Shown here: positions 46,726 through 59,686 of the stretch, one piece after another | Layout: each line of letters opens with the position of its first letter | Position numbering within the stretch: position 1 is the first letter of the stretch | Source of the DNA: Telmatactis stephensoni | Lineage: Eukaryota; Cnidaria; Anthozoa; Actiniaria; Isophelliidae | DNA length: 64,000 nt | Assembly (NCBI GenBank): GCA_029948255.1 | Contig: JALIZF010001835.1 | Location: 868,001 to 932,000, forward strand | Direction: 5' to 3' | Translations under genes and position numbers: made by a program | Notes under the pieces: generated by a model | The model's database searches: none | Seen by the model: the letters and a program-made list of their open reading frames with translations, nothing else | What the model was told of the DNA's origin: nothing

Positions 46726-49700
46726 CTACAAAGGGTCACAGTATGCTCTAAATGCTAACAAATCCTCCTTTATACTTTCTAAACAAAGCTCGGCATGTGC
46801 TGGTAAGAACAGGACCACACCCTTTTCTAGTAACATCCCAGTTGACTTGACTACAGCTGACCCTGATATTACTATCAGAATACTGGGACCACCCAGAACC
46901 TTAAAACTATAGGGCGAAGCAGCAGTGGGCACCTGTGGAAGTAAATATTTGAAAGTAAGGACAACCAAAAGAATTGAAAAGCAATATTGATTAAGTTTTT
47001 TTTCTGGGAATTCTTTTGAGAAGTACTTCATTATAATATTATTGGTCATTAATATTCACCCATTAGAGTAGCCATTTGAAACACTTGATGTGCTCTTGTT
47101 TCATCGGGGATTTCAAACACTCCAAAATAATAAAAGCACTTGGCGTATGACCTTCTGCTTTCAAATGTTTTCTGGAGTTTGAAACCCTGATGAAATCCAC
47201 TTTCATGGGTGCACCAAACCTGAGTGTGAAACAGACCGGGCCATACCGTGACTGTGTCAGTGCCGTGTTGTCGATAAAAACATTTGAAATTCATGCCGTA
47301 ACCGTGCCGTGACCGTGCGGTGCCGTTTTCACAGTCATATGAAATCGACTCTACTTGGACTCTTGCACCTAAATTTACCTGTAGTCTCATGACAGCAAAG
47401 TCTTCAACAGGGGGGTCATAGATAGAAACATAACAGTCGTCAGAGTCCTTGTGTGAAGGGAAAATGTTTTCGCTAGCTGTACTTGGCTTGTAGTCTAACA
47501 TTTCACACAAAGTATCCACATCTTTGTACTTTGGAGTGAGACCTGCTCTGACAACATTGTCACTACAAGCCATGCACTCAATACAATCTGTAACAGAGAG
47601 AAATGTCAATTCTTGTGGTACCCAAGGGTTGAGGTGGAAGCATGCCTTGAGAAGCAGGAGAGGGGTAAGGTGACATATAACCTGGGCAGGATGTGGGTCA
47701 GGATATGTGGAAGGGGGCTAGCTGTCACATAACTTACAAAGGGGGCAACCATATTTTGGGCAGGAGGCGAGGGACAAAGGAGGGGCACACAATGAATTTT
47801 ATAAGCATATAGAGAAAGGGACACATGCCTATAAAGCAGGAAAGGGCTTACCCAGTACCACATACCCTGGGCAGAAAAGGAAGGCACTTCATATATCTTA
47901 AGGAGGGTAGAGGAAACTGAAACACCTTGCAACAACAAGCTTCTGGCAAACATGGAGAGACCTGGGGCCACATAGGAAAAGGGGTCACAAATGGAAAACT
48001 GGAGTTGATGGCAAAGGGGGGTATTCCATGGGAGGGGAATAGGACAGCACCATACACTGTATCTTGGGTAGAAGTTAATATTGAAAGTAGTGTTTGAAAT
48101 ATGATGTACTAACCTCCAGACAGATAAGCATGTGGTAGATTTGGCCCTAAAAACATAGCTTCTCCTGGTTGTAACACTATGTGATTCAGGAAATATGCAC
48201 AGAAACAGCCAATATCCCCAGGAAACTGACTATTGAGTCGGAGTATAAGATCTCCTAAGCTAACTGATGTATTGTGTCCCAGTTCTTTCATTTTAGTAAT
48301 TCGAGATACAAGGGCTTTCAGCTGATTTTTGACTGATGCTTCTATTTTTGTCATTAAGGCAGAGAAGCACTCCTTGAGACCTAATCTAATGTCTTCATCT
48401 ACAAGAGCAAATACAGAGAACTTCAGTAAAGTGCCTATGAAGCATAAATTGTATTTGTTACTGTCTGAAATACAATTAAGACTCCTAAATCTGAGGCATC
48501 TGGGGTTAAGAGAAATCCTGCTGAAGATAAATCTGCTGAAGATAAATCATCTTTTGAAGATAAAATGGTACACATAAATTATGGCTTGAAAAATTGCCAA
48601 ATAAATTTAACCCAAGACATCTCAAACTTTGGAATTAAGTATTTTAAACAATTTATGTCAGACCAAGCAAAAAGGATCTTAACTTCATAAGTATTTTAAA
48701 TGACAGCAGCTATTGAAATTTTCATCCACATGCCATCCCTACATTTTCCCTTTCCATTTCATTTCTTTCATTTTCAATTTTATTCACAGTCCATTTATTT
48801 AGGGTAATGGCTGTAAAAATTAAGATTTTTCAGAAATCTTACCAGAACCTTGATAGGTAAGCAATGAAGCTGAATCTCCTACAACTGCTGCAAACTCGGG
48901 GACATTTGTCAGATATTCTTGGATTTCACTGATTGGTCTAAAACCACATAAACCTTCATATTCTGTCAAAGCTAAAATGGAAACATCAATTATTGATTGG
49001 TGCCAAAAAATGATGAATGAATGAATGCATAGATGGATGAAGAATGGATGGATGGATGAATGAATGAACAAAGAATTAGGAAATGAATGAGCAATAGATA
49101 AATGAAAAAAGGATGAATGAATGAATAAATTTATGAATGGATTGATGGCTAAAGAATGAACAAATAAATGAATGAATAATTAATAAATTATTGGATGATT
49201 GAATGAAACTTAATAAAAGAAAGAGGAATGAATAAATGAAGCTAAAACTAGTTACCTATGGCCATCTCTGGTTTATGATTAGGATCCTTGTAAATGTCAG
49301 GTCTTTCTGCATGAAGTTGTTGTGCATGTTCTATATTTGGATGAGCTTGAATAGACAGTGACTTATTTACAGATAAAACCTTTAGCAAGAATGGAAGTTT
49401 GCCCTGAAAGTGATCATTTACTTTGCTACCAAGACAATCTTTGTGAGAGTCTATCCAAGCTGCTAGACTTTGAGTCTCAGAAGAACTTGGGTCTACTACT
49501 TGAGATGGTCCATTGGGGTGGGTACCCATCCATAGCTACACAGAAGAAAATAAAATTAAGGTAGAAGTAATTTGACAGACCTTCCAAATTTTATCACACA
49601 GCCCAGTTGGTCCAAGGGACTTCCTGGCTGCACAACAGGTAGCCCAAGCTGTACATTTATAAATAAATATAGTAGGATTTCAGGAATGTACAGTTTGGGC

Positions 49701-50577
49701 TTCCTGTGGCTGTGGTGAGGAAAAGTTAATGGTTTAAGACCCTCACATCTGCTTAAATAAGAACAGTTAAATTTATATATTAGAAAAAATCTAAGAACAA
49801 ACAAATACTATAACATAAGTAATATATAACGCGCACTCTGATTGGATGATAAGCGTGCTCGTGCGTCCAGAACTCGATGGACAGCACGCTGACGTCAATG
49901 TTTCCTTTTCTTACAGCGCGCGCCATGTATGTAGAACTTTGAAGGTCATCAGTATTTTTATTTTGGTTAAACATGCAGCTTATTTCGTTTGTCTATGTTA
50001 TAAAAGAAATGGTCAACACTCAGCAGTGCGTCCATTGAGTTATGGATGCACTTGGTTGGCTGCTAAGCACTCAAGAAGCTATAGTCCCACTCAGCTACGC
50101 CTCGTGCGACTCTTACGCTTCTCTTGTGCTTAGCAGCCTCCCGCGTGCATCCATAACTCAATGGACGCACGCTGAGTGTTGACCATTTCTTCATTTCCAA
50201 TTGATACCTCAGCATAAGGTTTCTCTTTTTCAAGGACAAAAGTGGGATCATTCTGTGCAAGCTGAGCTACAGCACTGCTGTTCCCAATTTTGCCCCAGGC
50301 ATATGTCTGAACTGCACATTTAAGTCTTATGGGATCTGAAAAAAAGAAAAAAAAAAGGGAAGTGAAGAGAAGAAAAGAAAAATTGGAACGTTTTTGTACA
50401 GAATTGCAAATGACCATGGAAAATTAAATAATGACACACAACAGCATCTATTTAGAGAAAGGTAAACATTCAGGTCCATCACCAAGAGGGGTAATTGAAG
50501 GGTTGAGCAGTCCACTGCTCCTTCTCACTCCAGTCTATCTCAAGATATACTTAAATTACCACACTCCCTACCACATG

Positions 50578-50608
<31 letters not shown>

Positions 50609-51505
50609 GGGCTCAGTTATTCAAAATCAAATTAGCTCTATATAAAATCAAAGGTATTTTAAAATACTATATTCCACACAAAATGTCCCCAGACTTCATT
50701 CAGTTCAGTTTTTTCATTGGTTTTTTTTTAGCTTTTCAATTTTAATTAATGTTTCATCTACTGCAGAATAGAGCAAACTGAGATTACTGCAATAGATCCA
50801 TATTTTTTAGAGGTTGACATGGCTGCTATGGCAACTTTGCATGTAAGTTAAGCATTATTCCTAATTAGCAGAAATCAAAAACAAAAAATCAAGAGGAGAA
50901 TCAGTAAAAACAAGAAATTAACTAGCTGACTTTAAAATGTTATATTAAGAATCATAACCCAGGGGCGGATCTAGGATTATGTATGCGCATCCCAAACAGG
51001 GGGTTGTATGATATCAGTGAAAGCAAAAATAGAGCCCAATTCTAGTTGACCATCATTTTTTCATTTTCATAGTGGGGGTTGCAACCCCTTAAACCCTCCC
51101 CTTGGATCCGCCCTTGTAACCAGTAAATTAGATTCTTTGCACCCCAACAAGTCAGAGCACAAGGGAGAGATATCAGGCTTTTGTTTGTTTTCAAAATGAA
51201 AAGGAATTATGAACTTCAGAAAGGGATCTGCAGTCTGTTACTTAAAACTGAATCTTTTCAGTGTAAGGTTAATTTTTGACGTATTTTTGATAGATTTAAG
51301 CGTAGCTTAATTTGTCCGGCATACTAATGTTGTTTTTACAACACACCTCGGTCATCCTTAACAGGTTATCTTCTAAACGTTACGATATAAAAAGCCTCGT
51401 CCAAAAAGCATGCTTCAAACAAACCACAAAAGGCTTTAGGGTTTCAAAACAGAAAGAAGCTTAAACAAGAAATCGTTGTAACCCACCTTTGCAAATCGAG
51501 GCCAT
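46726..51505 (-). CDS. MPI: Mannose-6-phosphate isomerase
   Basis: Seven exons (minus): 51505-51487, 50335-50208, 49535-49256, 48971-48843, 48398-48114, 47587-47379, 46932-46726; 418 residues (human about 423), frame open throughout. MPI interconverts fructose-6-phosphate and mannose-6-phosphate in the cytosol, feeding GDP-mannose and N-glycan synthesis. Type I PMI motifs are complete: [30 protein letters not shown] with zinc ligands Q112 and H114, NHKPEMAI with E139, LPHAYL with H about 275, and the catalytic Arg in VRAGLTPK. The start exon encodes only MASICK plus one base, as expected before the conserved region. Introns hold an inverted-repeat MITE one base class away from the exon 2 donor, a CACAGG hairpin, a 5-bp-TSD element and a degenerate ATGA array. 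Head-to-head with ENOX. Confidence 0.95.
48990..49225. repeat. Degenerate ATGA/GATG tetranucleotide array in MPI intron 3
   Basis: Units of TGAATGAA, GGATGGAT and AATAAATG run about 230 bp with many interruptions; an old expanded microsatellite. Confidence 0.85.
49635..49706. mobile_element. Small hairpin element with ACAGG(T/A)AGCCCAA ends
   Basis: ACAGGTAGCCCAAGCTGTAC pairs with GTACAGTTTGGGCTTCCTGT; 72 bp. Its termini match the motif that ends 15273-15522 and recurs singly in other repeats. Confidence 0.75.
50005..50192. mobile_element. Palindromic MITE in MPI intron 2
   Basis: Arms AAATGGTCAACACTCAGC and GCTGAGTGTTGACCATTT, inner GTGCATCCATAACTCAATGG arm pairing, 188 bp. It ends 15 bp from the exon 2 splice donor. 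Confidence 0.9.
50577..50605. repeat. (CA)n microsatellite
   Basis: About 14 CA units in MPI intron 1. Confidence 0.95.
50960..51116. mobile_element. Short element with CAGGGGCGGATC...GGATCCGCCCTTG ends
   Basis: 157 bp in MPI intron 1, 5-bp direct repeats TAACC at 50955-50959 and 51117-51121. Same terminal family as 24701-25012. Confidence 0.85.
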
Positions 51506-51815
51506 TTTTCCGGTCTGTTTACTTCCACGTAGCGGGAAACCGCTGCTTCAAATGACTGGCGGAAGTCCACTGCAAGTACAACAAAACCGTAGGGGGAGGG
51601 GATGCTTTTAGCTTATAACCTTTCATGTTGTAGAACATTTGTGAAGACTTTATGTCAATAATTCTACAGTCAATAAAACAAAACTAATTTTCTTCCTCAA
51701 TATTAGATTACAGATATATTGACAAAATTATTGCGTGTTCTTTGCTTTTGACATTTTGCTACCCGAGGGGTACCCGCTGCGGTTATGATTTTGTTCAGGA
51801 GTTCAAGATGGCGGA
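51506..51815. promoter_or_regulatory. Bidirectional promoter between MPI and ENOX
   Basis: The MPI start codon (51505, minus) and the putative ENOX leader exon are about 300 bp apart and divergent. CAAGATGGCGG at 51804-51814 is a YY1 consensus, common at transcription starts of housekeeping genes. No TATA box is evident. Confidence 0.55.
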
Positions 51816-51869
51816 AGATTTGTAGTGAGTGAAGAAGGACATTCTCTTCTAAATTCAATTATATACAAG
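51800..51869 (+). other. Putative ENOX non-coding leader exon
   Basis: Ends in a donor TACAAG|GTAATG at 51869. It contains a five-codon upstream ORF (ATG GCG GAA GAT TTG TAG) at the YY1 site. The next supported acceptor in the same direction is 56875, giving a 5.0-kb first intron. The start of transcription is not determined. Confidence 0.45.
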
Positions 51870-53376
51870 GTAATGTAATAAAATTTAAGTACTTTTATAT
51901 TACCAAAGATTTAAAATACTGTTAAGAAAAGTCAGGTTCATTTTTAATTGAATATTTGATTGCACAAAAGCAGAATTTAGCAAAAACAAAATCCGGCAGC
52001 TGGCAAGTGTCGACCGCGTTGCTTGTTGCATATTTTCCATGCTGCTTCAACAATTTCACGTCCTTTTTTCTAGTTGCCTTGATATCGCTATAAAATCACC
52101 TAGTTTCAGTTGCATTTCTCTTCTGCAATTTTCGCAAAAGATTTTCGATTTGTTTCTTACCCTGGTTCTTACAAACGTGGCGAACATTTTCGAATGGTCC
52201 TTTACAGTGGCGTTCAATTCAGTGATAAATTGCTTTTTTCTGACTTTATTTCATGGTGTTATGTATGAAGGTATCTATAACCCAACATTGTGATCCCTGA
52301 TATTTATAGAAAATTCCAAAATTTGACCCCAAATCTCAAAAACTATTGATATCTCTTAATTAATAGCGGAGCTCCCGCGCGGGCCGAAGGCCCGCGCGAG
52401 CGGAGCACCATACCTAAGAAAAAATGGTAACCCATCGAGTTGATTTTTCATGGACACACAGGGAGCCCAACGGCTGTACGTCCGTCCGTACATACATACA
52501 TACATACATACATACGTCCGTACATACGTCCGTGTACATCGCGATGCTGATTGGCTGATTGCTTTTTGGCGCCAACTTGACGCGCGCTGACACTTTGAAA
52601 ACTGAAAATTTACAAGTTTCCTTGCAGTTTTAACTTGCAAAGCTTAAAAGTAGTATTCTCGAAACCTCGTAAAAATTTAGCGATTTTGATGAACATTAAT
52701 CTGTGCCAATCTTGACAGGTTAAAGCGAAAAAAACCGTACGTTTGAATTTTTTTCGGGCCTGGTGTCGTTTCAAAAACTGCTCGAAAGACGAAAGACACA
52801 GAGGATATTTTCAAAGTTGGACGACTTTTTAGTTGGATTCGTAGTTTAAAAAAATTCCTCATAATGAATAAGTCATTGAGGATCGTGTATTCTTCGTTTC
52901 GTGAAGATGCCTTCAATAAAGCTGCTTAAAAATCTAGCCAAAGTTGGAAATAAATCAAGAATCGTCTGCATTGAGCGTGAAACAAGGACCAGTATGCTTC
53001 GAAAAGACAACAAGGAAAGCACTTCAAGGTAAAGACCCTGGCCAGAAAATGATATCAAAAAGTCTCTTGTACCTATATTTGATCTTTTATCTTTGATTTG
53101 GGATTGATGACTTAAAAAAAACCTTTTATGCACGTTGAACTGTGGCCAAGTTTAAAGAAACACTCGATCAAGCCTTACATGAAAATAATGTACAACGACA
53201 TTTTGTTTTACGGTGAACTTTTTGCACTAGTTCTAATAATAATAAAATTAGTAAAAAAATTGATTTTGAACTTATTTCAACCCCACTAATGTGTAAATAC
53301 AGCTCAAGTTTTGGTCTGGAATTTAATGAAACAATTGACAGGAAAAAAAGAAGGAATTTTGCCATGCAAACTAGAA

Positions 53377-53834
53377 TAGACCACTTCACGCTGTCGGCCG
53401 AATTATTAGAAATTCCCATCACTTTGACTTCCCGTAACTCCGCTCTTTTCTGATGGATTTTCAAAATTTAAACTTTAATAAACAGCAGCTATGGACACCA
53501 GTTGTAGGACTGAAAATAAAAGCAATGCAAGTGTTTTAACTAAGTTTTTTGAGACGCCCTGTTTTTCACGAATGGTTCTAATAATTTCGAAAATTCGCGC
53601 GCCGAATGTTTTATTTGGAAAACAAAAATTCTTTTTTCTCAAAAAATAGCTTTCTAATTTTCATCACAGTAAGAGACCTAAAAAAGATCGACGCTACCTT
53701 TTCAAAAAGTGCGAAATTTCGAAAATCCATCAGAAAAGAGCGGAGTTACTGGAAGTTAAAGTGATGGGAATTTCTAATAATTCTGGCATGTTTGTCCCAA
53801 TTCAAAATGGCGGCCGACAGCGTGAAGTGGTCTA
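53377..53834. mobile_element. Palindromic MITE nested in element S copy B
   Basis: Arms TAGACCACTTCACGCTGTCG and reverse complement, plus inner GAAATTCCCATCACTTTNACTT arms; 458 bp. Absent from copy A. Confidence 0.9.
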
Positions 53835-54291
53835 TTGTTTTTATACTTTATTCATCTGGATGAAGTTGCTCAGTGAGCCCTGTGAAGCCTTAAATACAGA
53901 CTGAAAATGCTTAATTCCTTGTTTTCTTGTTATTTCAATTAGCTGTTTTTATAATCACTTTAAATTGTATTATCAGTGTAATCTGGAAGAGAAAAGTGGG
54001 AGACAAGTATTCGCCTAGCTAGTGTGTCATTCTTTTCTACATTAAATAACAAAACAAAATAACAACAACCACCACAAATCAAACCGCCAATGGCGAAGTA
54101 ACTCGTGGATTTACCAAAATTACTACAGGAAGCCCAAACAATACATTTTAGTAAAATCACGAGTTTTCATTTGAAGACAAAAATCTAAATCAATAAATCA
54201 ATAATTTCTTTAAAGAAGAAAGAGTCATTAGCTATAAAAGGAAAAAAAATGTGTGAAAAAGGAAAAAAAGTGAAAAAAAAAATTTACCTCA

Positions 54292-54362
54292 TGCCGGGCC
54301 GGGAATTGAACCCGGACCTCTCGCTTCAAAAGCCATGGCTCTATCCACTGGACCATCCAGAA
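54292..54362 (-). mobile_element. tRNA-derived SINE head
   Basis: Minus strand: A box TGGTCCAGTGG, anticodon-loop-like CTTTTGAAG, B box GGTTCAATTCC with a perfect T stem CCGGG/CCCGG, then an A-rich tail with T-run complement. The acceptor stem does not pair, so not a working tRNA. Different head from the SINEs at 39.7-40.2 kb. Confidence 0.75.
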
Positions 54363-55112
54363 AAAGCATTGTCTGATATGGTGAATTTTGTGTATTTATT
54401 GTCAATGTGTGGTTACAAAACCTATGCAAAATATAAATGCTCCTCTCTGTGCTCTGTAGCAAAATGTCGCTATAAATATAAAAGAAATTGCTTCACAAAA
54501 TACTAAGCCAATAAACTCAATACGCCTTTTTGTTGCTGTTTTCGGCTAGCGGACTCGAGGCCTTCACGGCGCTCGCTTTCAAACGTTTGCTTACTCCTGG
54601 ATCTACTTTGACCCTTGTGATGATAGAGTACGAACACTAAAAGCTTGGATGACTTTGATGTTGTACTTGAAGAGATTTTTGTCGCTTGACAGCAATGTTC
54701 AAAGTCCAGCATTCAGCCGAAGGTTTTTTAATACTCGTCAGTATCGACTGCAAAGCGATAGACTATTCTATTGCGTAAGTCACGGCTATAAACTTGCTTC
54801 GGTACTTCGATGGTTTTACTCCTGAAATAGCTTGCGCTAGGAATTTAATGAGTATTTTATTTTTCGTGTGTATTTGACATGTCTGTGAGTGCTTCTAGTC
54901 AATGCTTTTTTTCAAGCTGTTCAGTTTGTATTTCTAGAGCTGATGTGTTCTCCAGCACTATTTGACTCGCCTATCAAACTATTTATTCATTGATTTTCCT
55001 ACTAGCTAGCTATTTTGAAACATATGTCCTGTATAGTCTTTTTGTTCTTAACGAAATATGTATTTTGTCTAGTCTGATTTCAACATAAATAGCGACAAGA
55101 TCGAGACAAGAT

Positions 55113-55440
55113 TTCCCTGCTAACAGAGGCTCACACAGACGTTAAATCACTCGAAAAGTGAGCCTCTGCCGAGCGAGGCCGTTTTCTTTGTTGTGCCGCC
55201 GTCCACAATCGTGGACGAAGAAAACCGGTTTTATCCGGTTTAAACCGGAAATTAGATGATGCACATGAGCAAATTGGAAACTCCGCTTATTTTTTCGAGC
55301 CCACGAGACACGAAACGTCATAATGACGTCAGGGGTTGCTTAGTTACCTAACGCATGCGCAACAAAGAAAACGGCCTCGCTCGGCAGAGGCTCACTTTTG
55401 GAGTGATTTAACGTCTGTGTGAGCCTCTGTTAGCAGGGAA
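55113..55440. mobile_element. Palindromic MITE with 9-bp target duplication
   Basis: Ends TTCCCTGCTAACAGAGGCTC and reverse complement, arms about 80 bp including CTGCCGAGCGAGGCCG; perfect direct repeats AGACAAGAT at 55104-55112 and 55441-55449. Could be Mutator-like (9 bp) or hAT (8 bp). Confidence 0.95.
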
Positions 55441-56887
55441 AGACAAGATCTGTGCGGGAGTCCTTCGGGAGTCCCGGAATAAACCAGAGCCCACATTACT
55501 TTCGGCCAGCGGTCAATCATGTCGAGCATGCGCAGTAGCATAGTTTAACAATGTTCGAGTGAGTGATACATTTGCATATTCGACCCCTCACTATAACTCG
55601 TGAATTTGCAATCCACGAGTTAAAAACAAGATGTCACAAATATAGTGAAGACAGACAAATCAATATATGTTGTTCTGTAATATTCAGGATGTCGAAAAGG
55701 TTTAATTACTTGTATCAATTTAAAAAAATGTTTTGGAGATTTTGCTTTCTATTTCTGAAAATTATGAACCCTTACAAAGTCAGTTATGAAATCTGACAGT
55801 GAATCTGAATATTAAAATTTACTGTAACAAAGGTCACTGAGCATACAAGCCCATACAATATACAAACCAAAACCAAAACTTATTTTAAAAATGCTTTTTA
55901 AATAATCTTCATTTCAACTTTTTCAATTACCACAGGAAGCCCAATTCATTTGAATCAAGAACATAAAAAAATTAAAATTGAAATTGGAGCTTTGCTTTTA
56001 GGTAGTAGTTGTTTTGAGTTGTTTTACAATTTCATCTAAAGTCATGATTAGTGTAACCTGGAAGAGAGAATTCTTGTTTCGTGTAAAGACAACTATTTAT
56101 CAGTGTCATTCTACTCTACATAATAAAAAAAAACCAAGATGCCACAATACTGTCAAGACAGAAAAATCTAAATATAATTTTCTGCAATGTCTAATTGTTT
56201 AATTGAAGGATGTTGAATTAGGTTCAGTATTTATGTGAATGAAATCAGTTTGAGGGATTTTTGCATCCTATTTCTGAGAATTATGAAGCACTACTACTAA
56301 GTCAATTATAAAATCTGACACAAATATCTGAATAAATATCACTATGGTCACTGAGTTGAAAGCCTTATAATTCTCAGGAGACTGAAGGGCAAGAAATAAA
56401 GCTTGATCTATAGTCTTTATTTCAACTTTTACAACAAAATGCAATATTTGTTTGCCTATTACCACAGCAAGCCCAATTCATTTGAATCAAAAACGTCAAA
56501 ATAAAACAAAGTATTTAAAATTATTATTATATTTAAATGGGAGCTCCGCTATTAGGTAGTACCTAATTTTTATATTATCTCTGAATCTGTGTATATACTG
56601 TAGACCCCTTTCAAAATTAATAATGTCACATTCGTAATGAATCTCATTAAATTGCCATCCAGGGAAAATTAGACATTGGATTCCTATGCTGAACACTATG
56701 CCCCCCCCTCCCCCCCAAGTTGTCCCCACACATAGGTAGAGAGTCCATTTCTGTGAGATACAAGACGTCAGTACAGTGGGTCTCAACCCCACATCATGCA
56801 CTTTGGTGCACAGTGCAAGGTTGGCCATATTTATGGGCTGGATCTTGATTTTCTTACTTTCATTTTATCTTGCAGAAAAAAATCCCA

Positions 56888-59653
56888 ATGGCTTTTGCAG
56901 GGAATCCTCATAATGAGGATGCCCTCAAAAGGCTTTTGCAACAGGTTTTGATATCTGGCATGTCAGCCCCTCTAGAAAACCAGAATATAGACCTGAGAAG
57001 AGTTCACGAGGAGCTAATGAGATTAAACTACAATCCATCAGGACTTGAAAGCAGGATGGATAGATTGTCCAGGGAGCAAGAGGAGATGAGAGAGAGAATT
57101 TTTCGAGATGAAATTGGAAAAAGTGAGATGAGAAGTCAAGATCGATCTAATTTCTTTGGTGGTGCTCTGGAAAGAAAAGGTGATAGAGGTTTTATGCAGT
57201 CTGCACTGGATAGAGGAAGATGGTCTTCTGGACTCGGAGATTTGGAGGATCGACACTCAGATAGAATGGGAGAAAGATCGAGAGAAGGGAGTAGAGGATC
57301 AAGATACGATGACAGAGATCCATTCTTCAACCAATCTTTGGATACAGCAAGCAATTTTAGAAACTTACCATTTCCAAGTTCTTATGGTTCAAGTCAAGAT
57401 CCATTGCTTGGAAGCAGTAGTTCAAGCCTTTGGTCATCAATGAATGATCCAGGTTACATGTATGGGATGAACAGCCTTTTGAAATCATCCTTCACTCTTG
57501 AGCCTCCTCCACCTCGACAACCCAAGCCAAACCTTTCAGAAAAACCCCTTGGATGTCATACTATATTCATTGGTGGACTCGCTGACGAAGTCACAGAAGA
57601 CATGATCAGTGACTTAATGTCTCCCTGTGGTGCCATTGAAAGTATCAGATTAACCAAAGGAAAAGGAGACAAAAAGTTCTGTCATTTAAGATTTAAAGAT
57701 GAAGATGCTGTAGAATTAGCAGTGGGCTATAGTGGGTATAAAATGTGGGTTAACAGTGGTGATCGTAGGACAGGAGGACGGCTACATGTAGATTATGCTA
57801 AGTCCAGAGAAGATGATGTAAAATATGAACTACTCTTAAAAGCCAAGGAGAGAGAAGCTCGAAAGGAAGAGATTGAAAAACCACCAGTGATATTTACAGA
57901 ATCTGCTGCATCAGACCTGATGCACAGTATTCGCTCTAGTACAGATTTTCAGGAGTCCTTTCATACGCTTGCTCAGTGGCTTGAGAGAGGAGAGTGCACA
58001 AGGAAAAGTGCATCAACATTTTACAACTTGTTGAGTGCTGTCAACAGCCACATCAAGAGGCTTGTAAAGGAAAAGAAAGAACACGAGGAGATTGTGGAAA
58101 GACAAAAACGTCAACAAGCTTTGAGAGCAAAAGTCATTACAGACCAAGGTATGTGTGTGTGGACTTTTGTGAGTAATTTGATGTTAGTTTCCTTAATTTG
58201 TTTCTTTCTTTGTGTTCTTACAGGTGCAGCCATTTTGAAAGTCTTCAAAGCAGCATCAAAGAAAAGATGCTGGGATCATTTCAGTAAAGCACAAAGAAAA
58301 AACATTGATGACTGGCATCAACAGGTTGAAAAGGTAATTTAAAAAGTGGCTCATCCATGGTTCATATGCAGTTGGGCAAATTCAGTTCATTAAATGAAAG
58401 CATAAAGCATGTGAGCCTGTGTGATATATCTCTTAAAATCACAGTGTATGTGTAGATGTGTGCAAACTCTATGCAGGTTTTGAGTGTGTTGTACTTGTGC
58501 CATGGGCAAACCCACAAAAAAGTACATTTCAGGTGGTCATTCTTGTAAATGCTGAATTATGCTCATATATAAATTACCCTTGTATTGTTTGTTGTTTTGC
58601 TTTCTATCAGTCACTGACATTGCTGCTATAAACTGTAAACAGTAGCTTGTTTCTGGTCAAACACAGAGTTCACTAAGGACTTAGAAAATCAATTCAGGCC
58701 ATTTTTTTTATTTGACCATATTTGTATATTGGATTGCTGATGCTTTTCATGTGTTGAAGAATACTTATTACACACATACATCAAGTTTCTCATGGACTAT
58801 TTGCTGAGGAACCTCTCTACAATGCAAAATCTTCATTGATATAATTGAGGCTTTCAAAGAAGGCATCATCTTGCAGAAATCTTGACTTGAACTCATTCAT
58901 AAACGTTTTTAATTACTGAAAGTCAATAGCAGTAGTATTGATTAATGGATGTGGGATCAGTGGATTGTACTAGGCAGTTTCCATGAGACATACATGTGTA
59001 GTACATGTATGTATGTATGTATGGTGGATAGAAAGTCCTATTAACAGCTTCACATTTATAACTGTGTGAGAAGAAGAGATTGGCCATTGTAGAGAGGCAC
59101 ACATTACATGACTTGTTGTTAGTAGTTTATCCTTCTCAGTGTAGTTGACTGTTGACCATAATCTAAGGTAAGGGTTTCTTAGTACTATCATGACACCATG
59201 GCCTATGTTGGATATTTCCTGTAGGAAATTAAAATAAGTGAAGAGGAACAAATAGGAAACCGACAAGAGGTAGGTATGGACCTTGATGACGAACCAGACC
59301 AACCCCAGACTAAGTCTGAATCAAGCCAGCACGAAGATGAAGATTCAGGTGAACCTCAAGCAAAGCAGTTAAAAATTGAAGGTACTGAGTGGTTGGAGCA
59401 CAATATACTGTTGTAATTTATTCTCACACTTTTGTTAATGATTCTCTTCAACAATACATATGTCTGTAGATAATCCTTTGTAATAACAGGTAACGTGGGG
59501 TAATTAAGTACTAGGCATTAGTTTTGCTTACATTTCTTGTACATTTGTACATGGAACATGTTAAAGAGTAACTGGAATTGTACTAGTATTCCATACGATA
59601 TAGTGTCCCCAATTAGCTAGTAAGCTAAATACCATGGCACTAAAATAAAGTTC

Positions 59654-59686
<33 letters not shown>

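Larger units (their letters stand above)
54100..55622. mobile_element. 1.5-kb insertion in element S copy B, AACTCGTGGATT ends
   Basis: Copy A runs uninterrupted from ACAACAACCAC to AAAAACAAGATGTCAC; copy B is split there. The inserted DNA begins TAACTCGTGGATT and ends AATCCACGAGTTA. It carries a SINE and another MITE. No transposase recognised. Confidence 0.8.
52363..56577. mobile_element. Repeat element S, copy B, with nested insertions (ENOX intron 1)
   Basis: Same order and close identity as 29869-31987: ATAGCGGAGCTCCC start, TGGTAACCCATCGAGTTGAT, GCTGATTGGCTGATTGCTTT, and end GGGAGCTCCGCTAT plus TAGGTAGTACCTAA. It is twice as long because of insertions at 53377-53834 and 54100-55622. 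It also has a (CATA)n/CGTCCGTA stretch at 52480-52532. Confidence 0.9.

Noticed and set aside
54292..54362. Functional tRNA gene
   Set aside because: A and B boxes and the T stem are good, but the acceptor stem does not pair and an A-rich tail follows; it is a SINE head.
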